Source: Sipunculus nudus (Eukaryota; Annelida; Sipuncula; Golfingiida; Sipunculidae). From it: a stretch of 64,000 bases of DNA. Both the position numbers and the translations under genes were made by a program. Below the pieces are notes generated by a model. It worked only from the letters and a program-made list of their open reading frames with translations, made no database searches and was not told the origin of the DNA. The stretch spans positions 58,450,300 through 58,514,299 of the forward strand of contig CM049314.1 of the NCBI GenBank assembly GCA_026874595.1, given 5' to 3'. This document shows positions 22,001 through 32,295 of the stretch, piece after piece (positions within the stretch are counted from its first letter, which is position 1; each line of letters begins with the position of its first letter).

Positions 22001-25000
22001 TTTTTCATACACACAAACAAACACACAAAACCAACATCTACACACACACACTTAGGTAAAAATAGCATTTATAGCAGGAACCATGCTTGAAATATTCAAG
22101 AATACTTTTAAGAAATATCCATTATATTTTATCTCAATGAACCACTGACCTCTGAGTCGCTGTATATTTTCTCTGTACCGCTGCAGATACCACTCAGGCC
22201 TCAACAAATGCAAATATTGTAATAGAGCCGACACTGCAACGAAGTGGTGAGTGACTCTAGCACCATATATATCTATATTATACGTCTAAGTATAAATAAA
22301 ATGTATATGTAATATATTATAAATATATAAATATACCCGTGACGTTTTAACAAATAAATTCAACGCAAACGGTGCCCTCTTAATTTTTCCTAAATAGTTT
22401 GTGTGTAATTATGCCCTAAATTCATATTTTTACTTCAAAGCTAATTTCATCAGCTTTTCTGACATTTTTTTTTTATTATGATAACATTTTTTTATCCTTC
22501 AGGTAACGCGCAGATACAGAGGAACAACCTTACCCAGCAAGAATGCCATCAGTTAATCCACACCAATAAGACACTCAATATATTAACGTTACTGTTACTT
22601 ACACTGCTATGTGTTATGACATTATCGCTTGCGCCGCTGAAGTTGCTTATCCAAAGGTAAAATTCCTTTAACCGTCTGAATGTTACAGTTATTTTTTTTT
22701 CTGGGTTGAAAGTGTATACTGGGTATATCCTATAACGGTTAGTGGTGGGTGTTTCTCTGTATGTCATGCAAGGGGTAATCGTAATTATTAAATCACAAAA
22801 GTTTTATCTTTTATATTAATCGTAATCATGGGGATTATATATGATTACAGTGATAACTGTTTGTTTCATCAATTTCACGGGTTGTTTTTTAACTCATAAA
22901 TAAGGTTGAGAAGACGAAGCCATTCAAAATTTAGTAATGAATGACATTTACAACCACAGTCACATTGACCTTGTGCAATTTTTTGGTGAAAATCACACAA
23001 AATATTATACATCTCAAGAAAGGTTGGATGGAAAGTTCTGAAACACCCCCTCACAAAACGCACTGGTTTATGAATTATTCTAGGCTAGGGGCACAGCCTC
23101 CCCATTAAGCGTGCAGAGCGCTTACCCTGGATGGGACCGGCCATAAAGAAAACACATGTCTCCTCTGCCATGGACTGAGCTCAAGAACCCCCCGGCCTTG
23201 AGTCCTGGGCTCTACCAAACTCTACCAAAGCCATTACGATAAAAATATATTGAAATTTGTAATACTAAGAACTCATTCCTGGAGCCTGTTTAACAGTATC
23301 CCATACAGTAAAAAGGTTTAAATTTTTGCATTGGTTTTTACTTTACGTTCACATTTTTCCCCGTATTAATCTTTATATAACCGATATTTGAGCAGGGATG
23401 CTGTTCCATTAAGTTTTAGTTAGAAATTCATTTGTATTAAGGCACGTAATTGTAATTACAATCAATTCATTTGGAATTGTTATTGTAATTATGGTCATTT
23501 AATGTTAAGGTACTGGTAATCAATCACTTTTACAGAGTAATTGCCCCATGTGTGCTGTTTACTCCATAGTACCTTTCCAGATTTAATTATTATTCTTTTC
23601 TTTTTGTTAGTCACTTAGTCGATTAAGACCATACGATAAGCCCATAACAAGAGGAATCCTGTCGAACTAGGTGTTTTTTTCTTTAAAAATTGAGTTGTGG
23701 TTTCATCAGGTAGTATGGTAGGATCATGAATGTTATATATAAGGCTGTAACCTTGACAACGTTGAAGTTTAATCATATTCGCTTCATATTCAAATAACAA
23801 ATAACCCAGAAATGCATGCTGCATGAAAGCACGAAACTCTCGTTATCGGGCTGTGTCTATAACGTGGTTTTAATCATATTTGGTATATCTGAAGGTGCAG
23901 AGAACGCAACAACTCTGGAGATGATGAAGAAACAACCCCCCTGTGTCTCCCTTAGGTAACCCACATGTAAGTACAGTTTTTTTAGCCCAGCTGACTGTAA
24001 GTCTTCTGAGCTATGGCGATCACCCTTTGTCCGGCGTCCGTCCGGTTATCCGGCCGTCCGGCCGTCCGTCCGTCCGTTAGCAGGGCACAGATCGTAGCCG
24101 TAAGACCTAGAAACTTCTAACTCTACATCCAGGGAGGTCCTTGGCAAATCTCCTTGGAAACCTGAAATTAGGTGACCTATATTTTGCGACCTACTGGCCA
24201 AATACATGATTTTGAGCTCCCAGACAGTCAGGCGGGGCACAAATTGCATCTATTAGGCTTAGAAACCTCTAACCCACCATCATGAGAGATCCTAGGCAAA
24301 TGTCCACGGAAACCTGAAACTAGGTCACTGTGACCTACATTCTGCGACCTATAGGGAAAAGATGTCATATGTGCACCCTGAATGTCAGATGGGGACAAAT
24401 CGTATTTGTGAGGCCTAGAATCTTCTAACACAATATGCTGGGAGTTTCTAAGCAAATCTCCTTGGAAACCTGAAATTAGGTCATGGTGACCTATATTTTA
24501 TTACTTTCGGGGGGGGGGGGACAAGGTATTTTAGCATCAGACAGTCAGACGGGGCACAAATTGAATCGACAAGGCCTAGAATCATCCAACGTGACATTAA
24601 GAGAGGTCCTAGGCATATCTCCTTGGAAACATGATCGAATTAGGTCATGGTGACCTATATTTTGTTACCCACAGAACGAAAACATGATTGTTAGTACCCA
24701 GACAGTCAGATGGGGCACACATAGTATCCATTAGGCCTAGAATCCTCAAACATGACATTAAGGGAGGTCTTAGGCAAATGTCCTTAGAAACCTGAAATTA
24801 GGTAAGTGTGACCTATAGTCTGTGACCTATACGGAAAAGATGTCGTATGGACACCCTGAATGTCTGAACGTAACAAATATTATCTGTTAGGCCTAAAATC
24901 TTCTGACACATTTTCCAGGGAGGTCCTAGGCAAATCTGCTTGGAAACCTGAAATTAGGTCATTGTGACCTACATTATGTGACCTACAATACAAAAACCTG

Positions 25001-26710
25001 ATTTTGAGCCTCCTGAATGTCAGATGGGCACAAATCATATCTGTTAGGCCTAGAATCTTCTAATGTAACATTCTGAGACGTCCTTGGCAAATGTCTGTTG
25101 AAAACTGAAATTAGGTCACTTAACCTATAATTTGCGACCTTTAGGAAAAGAAGTCATATAAGCACCCAGACAGTCAGTCAGGGTACACATTGTATCTGTA
25201 AGGCCTAGAATCTTCTAATGTAACATTCTCAGACGTCCTTGGCCAGTGTCCTTGGAAAACTTAAATTAGGTCACCATGACCTATATTTTGCAACCTATCA
25301 GAAAAGATGTCATAAAGGGCACAAATTGTATCCGTCAGGCCTAGAATCTTTTAACATAAAATTCAGGGAGGTCCTAGTCAAGTGTCCTTGGAAACCGGAA
25401 ATTAGGTCATAGTGACCTATATTGTGTGACCTATGGGCTGAAAAATGGTTTTGCGCAACCAGACAGACAAGACACAAATTGTATCCATTAGCCCTAGACA
25501 CTTCTAACATGACATTCAAGGAAATCCTTGGCAATTTTCTTGGAAACCTGGAATTGGATCATGGTGACCTTATATTCTGCTAGCAGAAACATATTTTTGA
25601 GCACCCAGACAGACAGGGTACAAATTGTGTCTGTTTTCCTTGGAACCCTCTAATGTGAAATCCAGGGGGGTCCATGGCAGGTCCCTTAGGAATCCTGAAA
25701 TTTTAATTTTCTGTCCATTTTTTTTCAACAACGTAACTTTAGCCATAGGCTATTCTCCGAATAATATATAACATTAATAAAAAAACATGAGCACTAAGTC
25801 AAAATTAGCTGAGCGTCATGGCCCATGGGCCACTTGTTTTATACAAAAATTTATAGTTTATTACATTTCCTATCACCTACCAAACAGATCATAGTGAGTT
25901 ATGAAGGCAGATTATATATTAAATATAAGTTGATATTTATTTAGCAATGTATAAAAATATATGTGTGCGTGTACAGAATAGTCTACGTATAAACATATTT
26001 AACGACTGTTTTTGAAAAACCGTTTTAAATCTTTTAATTAATAACAGGAGCCATATGCAATTGCAATTAGCACGTAATTGGATAACGTATTTTTTTCCAT
26101 GGATAAAGATACAATGGGCCCAGAAGATCAAGCGAAAACAGAAACAAGCGGAAACAAAAACATTTACACCATGAACGTGTTTTGCAGGTGAACATTTCAA
26201 AATGTAAGTTAATGCAATAGTAACAGTTGTCTTCAAGGCCGTTCTAAAGAAGAAATGGGTTTATTTAATTGTAGATGCGGCAATAAATTCTGATAAGAGT
26301 TTCTGAATGGAGAGTTGTGATTATACATGTAATATATTATTCTAGTATTCTAGAAACTATGTAAATGAAGAGAACGTAAATGACAGTTCCAGATCGACCT
26401 TTTTAGTCGTGTTTGACCGATAAATTGAAATAACACCCTAAAGCAACTATAGCTCTAAGGTAAACCATACCGTAGAAATTAAACTCAGATATGGATATTA
26501 ATAAATTGAAATATGCAACAACACAACTCTTGGTAGTTTTTAAATGAATAAATGAAATTTCTACATATGTTTGAATATACATCTGAGTAAGGCACAGATT
26601 TCCAATACAATTATATATAATTGATGTTTTTGTTTTACAGATTCCCAGAGGACCATGTTTCAGATGTATTTGAAGTAGCGGCAACCTGCAAACCAGAAGT
26701 CGATTTTTAA
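15170..26710 (+). CDS. transmembrane receptor with two C-type lectin-like domains (gene span, 10-11 exons)
   Basis: The assembled model has coding exons at 15170-15226, 15527-15616, 16140-16158, 16386-16613, 17469-17591, 17970-18230, 19336-19494, 22187-22246, 22503-22656 and then either 23901-23955 or 26641-26710. Exons from 16386 to 22246 are all phase 1-1. The predicted protein has 401 or 406 residues: a weak signal-like N-terminus, CTLD1 (about 56-172), CTLD2 (about 173-312), a Thr-rich stalk (313-332), an extracellular Cys-containing segment, a transmembrane helix (about 357-378) and a short tail. C-type lectin-like domains bind sugars or proteins outside the cell. CTLD2 keeps a QPD triplet (galactose type in classic lectins) but has WVS where the Ca-binding WND is expected. 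The first three exons and the choice of tail are least certain; the middle exons are strong. Confidence 0.75.
15527..15616 (+). CDS. lectin receptor exon 2 (tentative)
   Basis: The acceptor TTTTACTGCAG opens a 30-codon phase-0 frame (IKVIQSTSGTYLYGNEKQ then SPVHYMPCDDIY) closing at TATAT|GTAAAT. It has one Cys and a plausible linker before CTLD1. It is supported only by frame continuity and splice signals. Confidence 0.4.
16140..16158 (+). CDS. lectin receptor exon 3, 19 bp micro-exon (tentative)
   Basis: A strong acceptor (CATTTCTTCTTTGTAG) and donor (G|GTGAGT) bracket 19 bases, codons IYRLVV plus one base. It converts phase 0 from exon 2 to the phase 1 that exon 4 requires. The fit is good, but such a short exon needs transcript proof. 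Confidence 0.35.
16386..16613 (+). CDS. lectin receptor exon 4: first half of CTLD1
   Basis: The acceptor GAGGTTTCAG and donor TTTG|GTATGT bracket a 228 bp phase 1-1 exon. The frame gives the CTLD pattern: the A-x3-C helix (SVQAIRTCGALLGSRWSLP), a second helix (EEVHGTLIEAMEKTG) and the WIGLR core (ETWIGLRKTEFHSW). These are the alpha1, alpha2 and beta2 elements of the C-type lectin fold. An extra Cys (LPCTAPG) is unusual. Open frames on the opposite strand (16149-16624) are antisense shadows. Confidence 0.85.
17469..17591 (+). CDS. lectin receptor exon 5: second half of CTLD1
   Basis: The acceptor TTATTTTGCAG and donor AGAG|GTAAGT bound 123 bp, phase 1-1. It encodes KKTCGLLKLRYEALVSDAC and SNGYLCQI, the C-terminal half of a CTLD with its C-x(n)-C-x7-C disulfide cysteines. 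No EPN or QPD triplet and no WND are present, so CTLD1 is unlikely to be a classical Ca-dependent sugar binder. It may bind protein or other ligands. Confidence 0.85.
17970..18230 (+). CDS. lectin receptor exon 6: first half of CTLD2
   Basis: This 261 bp phase 1-1 exon runs from TTATTTTAG to TTAG|GTAAGT. It encodes the long-form N-terminal CTLD hairpin cysteines (CNICP, TNCLKQGSRCY), then SWFNAANQCRLFGAELATIQ, helix 2 (HQLQQIVRWIKH) and the core YWVGIRKTDWEFTDG. This is an unmistakable C-type lectin fold. Confidence 0.92.
18231..19335 (+). other. intron within CTLD2
   Basis: The intron interrupts CTLD2 between DGTLG and the QPD loop. From about 18540 to 19260 it is richer in CpG and has open frames on both strands, such as one at 18943-18569 on the minus strand. 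None has splice logic or a recognisable domain. An inserted transposon fragment is likely but unclassified. Confidence 0.5.
19336..19494 (+). CDS. lectin receptor exon 7: second half of CTLD2 with QPD motif
   Basis: The acceptor GACGTTTCAG and donor AAAG|GTAGGT bound 159 bp, phase 1-1. It encodes YYWYSDQPDPTRGCAVL, placing QPD exactly where classical lectins carry EPN or QPD, followed by the last cysteines (SQTCNSSHPTICLR). QPD specifies galactose-type binding in Ca-dependent lectins. The usual WND is replaced by WVS, so Ca-dependent binding may be weakened or lost. A basic HRQRK segment ends the domain. Confidence 0.92.
19495..22186 (+). other. intron between CTLD2 and stalk
   Basis: This holds decayed repeats and unrecognised open frames (for example 19999-20388), none with matching splice sites. 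Near 19540-19600 a CCTCGATATTACGACC-type fragment resembles a DNA transposon end. At 21754-21841 a CRE palindrome, two CACGTG boxes and a TACGTCAC half-site cluster (listed separately). Confidence 0.5.
21754..21841. promoter_or_regulatory. CRE / E-box cluster in lectin intron
   Basis: TGACGTCA at 21754-21761, CACGTG at 21762-21767 and again at 21793-21798, and TACGTCAC at about 21835-21842. These are consensus sites for CREB/ATF and bHLH-ZIP factors. They could mark an intronic enhancer or internal promoter; no direct proof. Confidence 0.35.
22187..22246 (+). CDS. lectin receptor exon 8: Thr-rich stalk
   Basis: The acceptor TACCGCTGCAG and donor AGTG|GTGAGT bound 60 bp, phase 1-1, encoding TTQASTNANIVIEPTLQRS after a split Asp codon. 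Ser/Thr content suits an extended, possibly O-glycosylated spacer between lectin domains and membrane. The symmetric phase means it could be skipped without changing frame. Confidence 0.7.
22503..22656 (+). CDS. lectin receptor exon 9: transmembrane segment
   Basis: The acceptor TTTATCCTTCAG and donor CCAAAG|GTAAAA bound 154 bp entering in phase 1 and leaving in phase 2. After a polar stretch with NNLTQ and NKT sequons and one Cys, it encodes a hydrophobic helix (LNILTLLLLTLLCVMTLSLA) ended by PLKLLIQR, the usual basic stop-transfer edge. This makes the protein type I membrane-bound, if the signal peptide is real. Confidence 0.85.
23901..23955 (+). CDS. lectin receptor alternative last exon A (acidic tail)
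   Basis: From the acceptor GAAGGTGCAG, the phase-2 frame gives RERNNSGDDEETTPLCLP and then TAG at 23953-23955. The tail is short, acidic and has no tyrosine signalling motif. The TAG coincides with a possible donor (CTTAG|GTAACC). No close AATAAA follows before the tandem repeat array. It is an alternative to the exon at 26641. Confidence 0.5.
24005..25840 (+). repeat. tandem array of a roughly 155 bp repeat, about 10 copies, inside an interspersed element
   Basis: About ten diverged units follow each other, each with the order GGGCACAAATTGTATC, AGGCCTAGAATCTTCTAAC, AGGGAGGTCCTAGGCAAAT, CTCCTTGGAAACCTG, AAATTAGGTCATGGTGACCT, then GACCTAT(N)GAAAA. Spacing is 136-164 bp. The left flank has a (CCGTC)n-like tract (GGCGTCCGTCCGG) and the right flank GGCCCATGGGCCACTTGTTTT. 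Such flanks around a tandem core recall molluscan Helitron-like or pearl-type elements; class not proven. It sits in the last intron of the lectin gene. Confidence 0.75.
24322..25418. promoter_or_regulatory. six perfect AGGTCAnnnTGACCT palindromes (estrogen-response-element consensus)
   Basis: Perfect 15 bp sites start at 24322, 24478, 24642, 24956, 25268 and 25404, with spacers CTG, TGG, TGG, TTG, CCA and TAG. Degenerate versions lie near 24170, 24800, 25113 and 25556. AGGTCAnnnTGACCT is the classical binding site of estrogen-receptor-type nuclear receptors. Arms are conserved while spacers vary. Whether they are bound is unknown. Confidence 0.6.
26641..26710 (+). CDS. lectin receptor alternative last exon B
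   Basis: A strong acceptor (TTTTTGTTTTACAG) enters in phase 2 and gives FPEDHVSDVFEVAATCKPEV and DF before TAA at 26708-26710. This would yield a 406-residue protein. AATAAA follows at 27286-27291, allowing a 3' UTR of about 0.6 kb. The splice site and polyA support make this the more typical terminal exon. Confidence 0.6.
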
Positions 26711-27285
26711 TTAACTGAAGGCGTTGAGCCTCTATCAGTTTATTTGAAAAGGTCCTGCATGTCATGTTGTTTCGGCTATTTCTGAAGCCGATTCGGAGAC
26801 GACATGCATATCTGACGTAATGATGGCGGTATAGCATGCTGTCTGATAAAATGAATTGAATATATTACCTTCAAAGATGTACTTCTTTTTCTGGTTTGGC
26901 CATGGAATGTATACTGAATTCGCCAAAATATACAGTTCGCTAAAATATAAACGACACATACACAGATTTACACATACATAATATATGATATATATATAAA
27001 TATATACATATTTATTTATACGTTTTAAAGTTAGCTAAAATATATCGTTTTTTATTACGAATGTTGCTCCTTGTATGTTTTATGCACTCAAGATGAACAA
27101 AAGAGCATTTCCTATTACACAGCTATTGTTATCCCATTGTATTGTTCTTTTTGTCTCAAGTGCTTTGCTATCATATCACAAAGTGTAAACGAATAGAGTA
27201 AACATGTTAAAGTGATTGCTTTTAATGTGTGTATTTATCACAAATGAAGATCTTCCGAAAGCATGAAACTGAATTAAATCTGTGT

Positions 27286-27291
27286 AATAAA
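27286..27291 (+). terminator. candidate polyadenylation signal of the lectin gene
   Basis: AATAAA lies 576 bp after the exon B stop codon in AT-rich sequence. Other AATAAA-like strings occur in such DNA by chance. Confidence 0.3.
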
Positions 27292-29145
27292 TATATCTGT
27301 TCGATTGAGCAAAAGTGGTCTTAAATCCACAGGTGGTCTTATTAGATAGGTCAGTTATGAATGCTTTCGGTTACTCAAGGGTGGTCTGAAAAAACAGGTG
27401 GTCTTAGACTTATGATTGAGTCGTTCTGACAAATACCAGTATATGTCAAACCAGTTACTGATGATAAGCCCATCTATACCCCCTTTAACGGGTGACGCAT
27501 TCAGATCTGGACAGTCATACACACTTTGTTGAATAACGCTCCGTGACAAAAAAAAATATTTATAACTATTTATAACATAAGTCCAACTGTTGTACATTTA
27601 TTATTAGTCAAACTTTAATATTTTTTTATTTTTCATGGATTGTACAAGGTTTACATGAAACTCATTTTAAAAATGAGCCAATAGGGTTTCGCAACTGGAT
27701 TACATTCTCAACAAAATTTAGTCATATTTAATGAGGTTAATGATGTGTCTTCCCTGGATACTGATAGCTCCTTACAATCAAAGCACTGTACACCCATGCC
27801 CTTCCATGTTTGTGTATTATAAGCAACTGAAAGCCTGGTCAGAACCCAATCAGGCAGAACACCAAAGGTTAACTCGAACATGGGGATTGCTCCCCAGCTA
27901 AAAATGTTTACTAAAACTGTAACTGTTTTTAACACAAATATGTGATTATTTCCTATTCAAGCTTGTGGCTTTCTTCTGTGACTTTATTTCCTGCCTAAAC
28001 TGAGCTTATATTTCCTTTCCGTGACATAATTCTTCCATTTATACTGTCATGTTATAAACATGACCAACCTCCGACGAGGTGAAACTTTATGACAACAGTG
28101 ACTTATCCATAATAATGCTAGAGTACATTTGATTTCAGGCAGAAAATGTAATTTAAATGTTATCTTCAGGAGTCAGTGTTTCTTTCAAAATTAATTTATG
28201 CAACTGCATTCAATTGCAATTTACATTTTGTTCAATCACAAAATTGAATGATATTCAGTGATGTGAAACAGGTAAATAATAATAATCCGTATGAGATACT
28301 TCAGCCCCGGGAAAATCTTTGGACCAGATCTTTACCATAAATCTATGTAAAATGGGTGAGGGGATAAAACGGCTGAGTTAAAAAAAGGGCTAAATTAAAA
28401 ATAACAGATAACAGGATTAAATTTGAAATTCAAAACAGTATATTTCAGTATCAAATTGTCTTTAACCTAGGTCAAGCAATACCATATGTATTTTGCCTTT
28501 TTTTATTTTTTTAAACATTAAATACTTATGATCACACTGTTAGATAAAAGATGTTAATCTGCACTTATATACGGGGCACTGGTCTGTTTAGATGTATGCA
28601 TCTGGACACTGTTGATTTGCGTGTTTGTTTTACAATATATGCCACACACTAACCTGGCGTTAGGAGACCACCCTCCCTTTGACCAGTAAAAAGTTCAAGA
28701 TGAAAGGTCACCTTGTACAATTAGATTATATATACCTGGTTGATATATTTACATTTTTCAAATTTGTTTCAATCCAAAATATGTAAAGAGTCTTTTATTA
28801 GATAAAAACCAGGTTTGTGAGAATAAATTTGTGGTCTTGACTTAAATTTCCTTAATCCTTGATATTATGAGAACATTTAAATCAACACTACTCACTAAAA
28901 ACTCAGCATTTGCTTACTCACATATACAAACAAATGTCTCCACATATGCTGAACAGTTATTCTTATTTCTGCTGAAAGAAGCTAATCATGAAAAATGAAA
29001 TAGTATACGCACGTTCTCTGTCCAAAATATATTATATATAAACTGCTGATTGTTCGATATTTCAAGCAGATCTGTGCTATGATATGATGTTTGATTATCA
29101 AAATAAAAAAAAATTGCAATCCTGCTATCTGTTAATTTTCATTCA

Positions 29146-29234
29146 GCAATTTCTACACCAGCTATTTTTACCTCAGCCATTTTTACTTCAGTAGTTTCTA
29201 CCTTAGCCATATTTACCTCTGCCATTTTACCTGG
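29146..29234. repeat. 15 bp tandem repeat, six units
   Basis: Units approximate GCCATTTTTACCTCA (variants GCTATTTTTACCTCA, GTAGTTTCTACCTTA, GCCATATTTACCTCT). No coding context. Confidence 0.7.
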
Positions 29235-30758
29235 CACCGTTGCCACCTGGGAGATTCAACATTTGAACAGCTTATTTAAATCAGATGCAATGGACACTTT
29301 ATTTAGTGGTTAACTATTCATGCATCATTTCTTGTTTATTTTAGTGGCTGGTAACAAATTTTATAGTGTGGCTTATATGCGGTCAACATACAATACTTTA
29401 ACATTAAATATTTTTTTGTTCATGGAGTATTTTACTTGTTTTTGTTGAACCAGTAATAGTCAATGGTAATAGTAATAAGAGTAAAGTAATAGTAATAGCC
29501 ACCTGTTACTTTTAGTGAAACACTGATAATAATAGTTAAAAGTAATAGGCAAACACCTAAAGTAATAGTACTAGGCCCTATTAATGAAACCAGTTATAGG
29601 CCCGATCTCTGATCAGAGGTCACACGATATACGATGGGCGTTTCGTGCACCATTTGCGGTGCTCCTTTTTTTTACAACGCCTCATGAACTATGAGTACCT
29701 CGTCACTTGACATAAACTACACCAAATTGTTAGTCTTTTGGATGGTGTTACCGTGGTATTGCCTATAAATTTCACACACACACACACATATATAGGGGGT
29801 AGCTTATTACTTAGGTATCACTTTGTCATTTAATTAAATTTATAGAACATATAGATACATGTATATATGTAAATATATATATATATTTATATATATATAT
29901 ATATTATAAATTGGTCAATCTAGTGAAGTCATTAATGATTAATCATTCATGTTAAATATAGTAAACAATTAAAGTTATGCAGATCAGTTTATTTCAAATA
30001 CGAAATATGACAATATTACTTCCTAAATGCATGTGCTTAGTAATATACACACGTGTTGCTTACAATACTTATAATCAATGTAAGTTCTCAAGGTATTCAA
30101 TGTATAAATAACATGACTGGACTGTTGTTTAGCATAGAGCGGAACAGGTTGCGGTACTTAACATTTGATCTTAATGCAGTTATCATAAGATTTGAGGAGA
30201 AAATATTAATGAATCTCTAATTATTACCAGCTCGGCACTTCTTTCTCGTATATTCTCGTATTCTCGTATACCTTTAAGTCATCGAGCAGACATGCATATT
30301 TTTATTAACGTTCCTTTGATCTATAGATCTATAGATCAAACGTTAAGTGGGAAAAGGAGAATTATGATGTACCATATATGTTATATCTTCCCACTAAACG
30401 ATTGGAGACACGGTAGCGGCTTTCACTTTCTGCCTGTCATTAATACCAAACCATTTAGATGACTAATATAAGAATCATAATGTTTTTGTTACCAAGACAC
30501 ACAGTTTACGTAGGTTTAAAAAAATATCGGAAAAAAATATCGATATTTAGAAAATGTATCGCGATACGCGATATGCTAATTCGCCGTTTCGCGATATACC
30601 AATATATCATAATTTAATGTAAAATATCACTTATGTATAAACACTTGATATTATGCAGTATATTCTGTGCATTTCACCACATTTTGAATAAAAATCAATT
30701 TATTTGTCAATCTTAAACATGTCATATATATAAAAAAAAAATCACTGCACATTCTCGA

Positions 30759-30784
30759 TGACCTTTCAAGGTCATTCAAGGTCA
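30759..30784. promoter_or_regulatory. three nuclear-receptor half-sites with identical 4 bp spacers
   Basis: TGACCT-TTCA-AGGTCA-TTCA-AGGTCA forms an everted repeat and a DR4 direct repeat in 26 bp. DR4 is the thyroid/LXR-type spacing in known nuclear receptors. It could be chance or a short tandem duplication of TTCAAGGTCA. Confidence 0.3.
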
Positions 30785-32225
30785 TTTCGAAAATGCCTCC
30801 CTATCTGAAAATGAATATTAAGAAATAACCAATCACTCCTAAAAATTTCATACATTTATTTTAAAATGCATAATTTTGCCAATATTGGAGCATACGTCGT
30901 TTAAATATAAGTAACAGTAAATAGTCATTTGTTGTTATTAACTAATGACTGGGATGACTAAGTGACTAATTTTTCAGCACTTGGATCATTACCTCACGCT
31001 GCATTGTTTAAAAATATAATTAGAACAATATCTATACATTCACAACATAGGCATGTGTATATACTCTAAATATTAAATGATAAATATTAGGTTAATTGGT
31101 TTTCTATTTTCAAATCGCATTTATACCAATCAAGCACTGTTCAACTTATGACTAGCTATAGCCATCCTCGCCCAACAAATGCTTTGAACCAGCTCCCCCA
31201 GCACTGCACATTTTGGTTTATATATTGAGCACCATGTCCCGCCAGTAACTCGAAATTTTCTATTTTGTCCTTAAATATCAGATATGGAGATTCGCGTAAA
31301 GATTATAATATTACCTTAATTGCACGGTCTGCTGTTTGTGATATTCGGTTTTGTTAAATATTTGAACAAGTACTGGATAACATATATGGAATAAAAGCAG
31401 AATAAAAAGCTACAATTTTAATTTATTTTAATGATATTTTAACAATTGGACCAGACCCCTTGGACCGGTCCACCTACTGGACCCCACCGTCTACAGCTGG
31501 GCAGGACTAGGACCGGACCGCTTATGTGATAGGCCGGACCACCGGGGTCTGTTAAATAGGCTTTTAGATAAATTCATTTATTAAATTGTGATGTGTTTTC
31601 TGCTGACAAATCTTTATCCGATTGATAGTAACATGAATGACACAAATGCATGTTACATTAAGACAGTAAAAAAATCATTAGCATAAACGATATCACAGAC
31701 TAGATGGGAATCCAGGTCACGATTAGTACAGTAGTATAAAAGACTAGTATATATATACATTAGGATTACAACATACCATTAGAATACATTAATAGGATGT
31801 AAAATGAGATGACAAAATACCATTGAATTACTGATTATCGACAGGTTGGTTAGATAATACAATATACTTATTATTGTTACTTTATAGCAATTTTTGTCGA
31901 TGCTTGTACCTTTAGACAGAAGATCAACACTATCAACCTCATGTGTTTCTTATGTACTTTAATTAAATATTGAGATTTCACTGACGACGGTGTCTTTTTG
32001 TCTTTACTCCGGGATGGCTTTGAATTTCATGAGTGTACTAGTTAAACGATTGCTTTTCCCAACACCCAAACAGTAAGCTTTCAGTAAAGTATTACGATTA
32101 ACAAATGCCTGAATTAATCAGATATTTAAATTGAGGAACCGAAATTTAATTATATTAAACAAAATTTAAAAAAATAAAACATTCCTGTAGTATAAGCAAG
32201 TAAAGAATACATATAAAAAATGGTA

Positions 32226-32295
32226 TCCATAACCTCAAATATCCGAATAAATTTTATGTCTCCAATGCATTCGGATATTCGAGGTTCTACTGTAT
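32226..32295. mobile_element. 70 bp hairpin MITE / pogo-type terminal repeats
   Basis: AACCTCAAATATCCGAAT is mirrored by ATTCGGATATTCGAGGTT with one mismatch in 18 and a 20 bp loop. The outer end TTCTACTGTA fits the CAGTAGAACCTCG terminal type seen in pogo/Tigger-like elements. A related pair flanks 59612-59763. Confidence 0.45.

Larger units (their letters stand above)
27300..32220. other. gene-poor A+T-rich stretch
   Basis: No exon was recognised on either strand. Contents seen: GGTGGTCTTA-type repeats near 27313-27412, a 15 bp tandem repeat at 29146-29234, TAATAG runs near 29455-29575, CA/TA tracts near 29772 and 29874, ATATCGCGATA palindromes at 30525-30610 matching 8.3 kb, a nuclear-receptor half-site cluster at 30759-30784, and a GC-rich block near 31445-31555 (GGACCGGTCC, ACCGGACCG). 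Confidence 0.5.
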
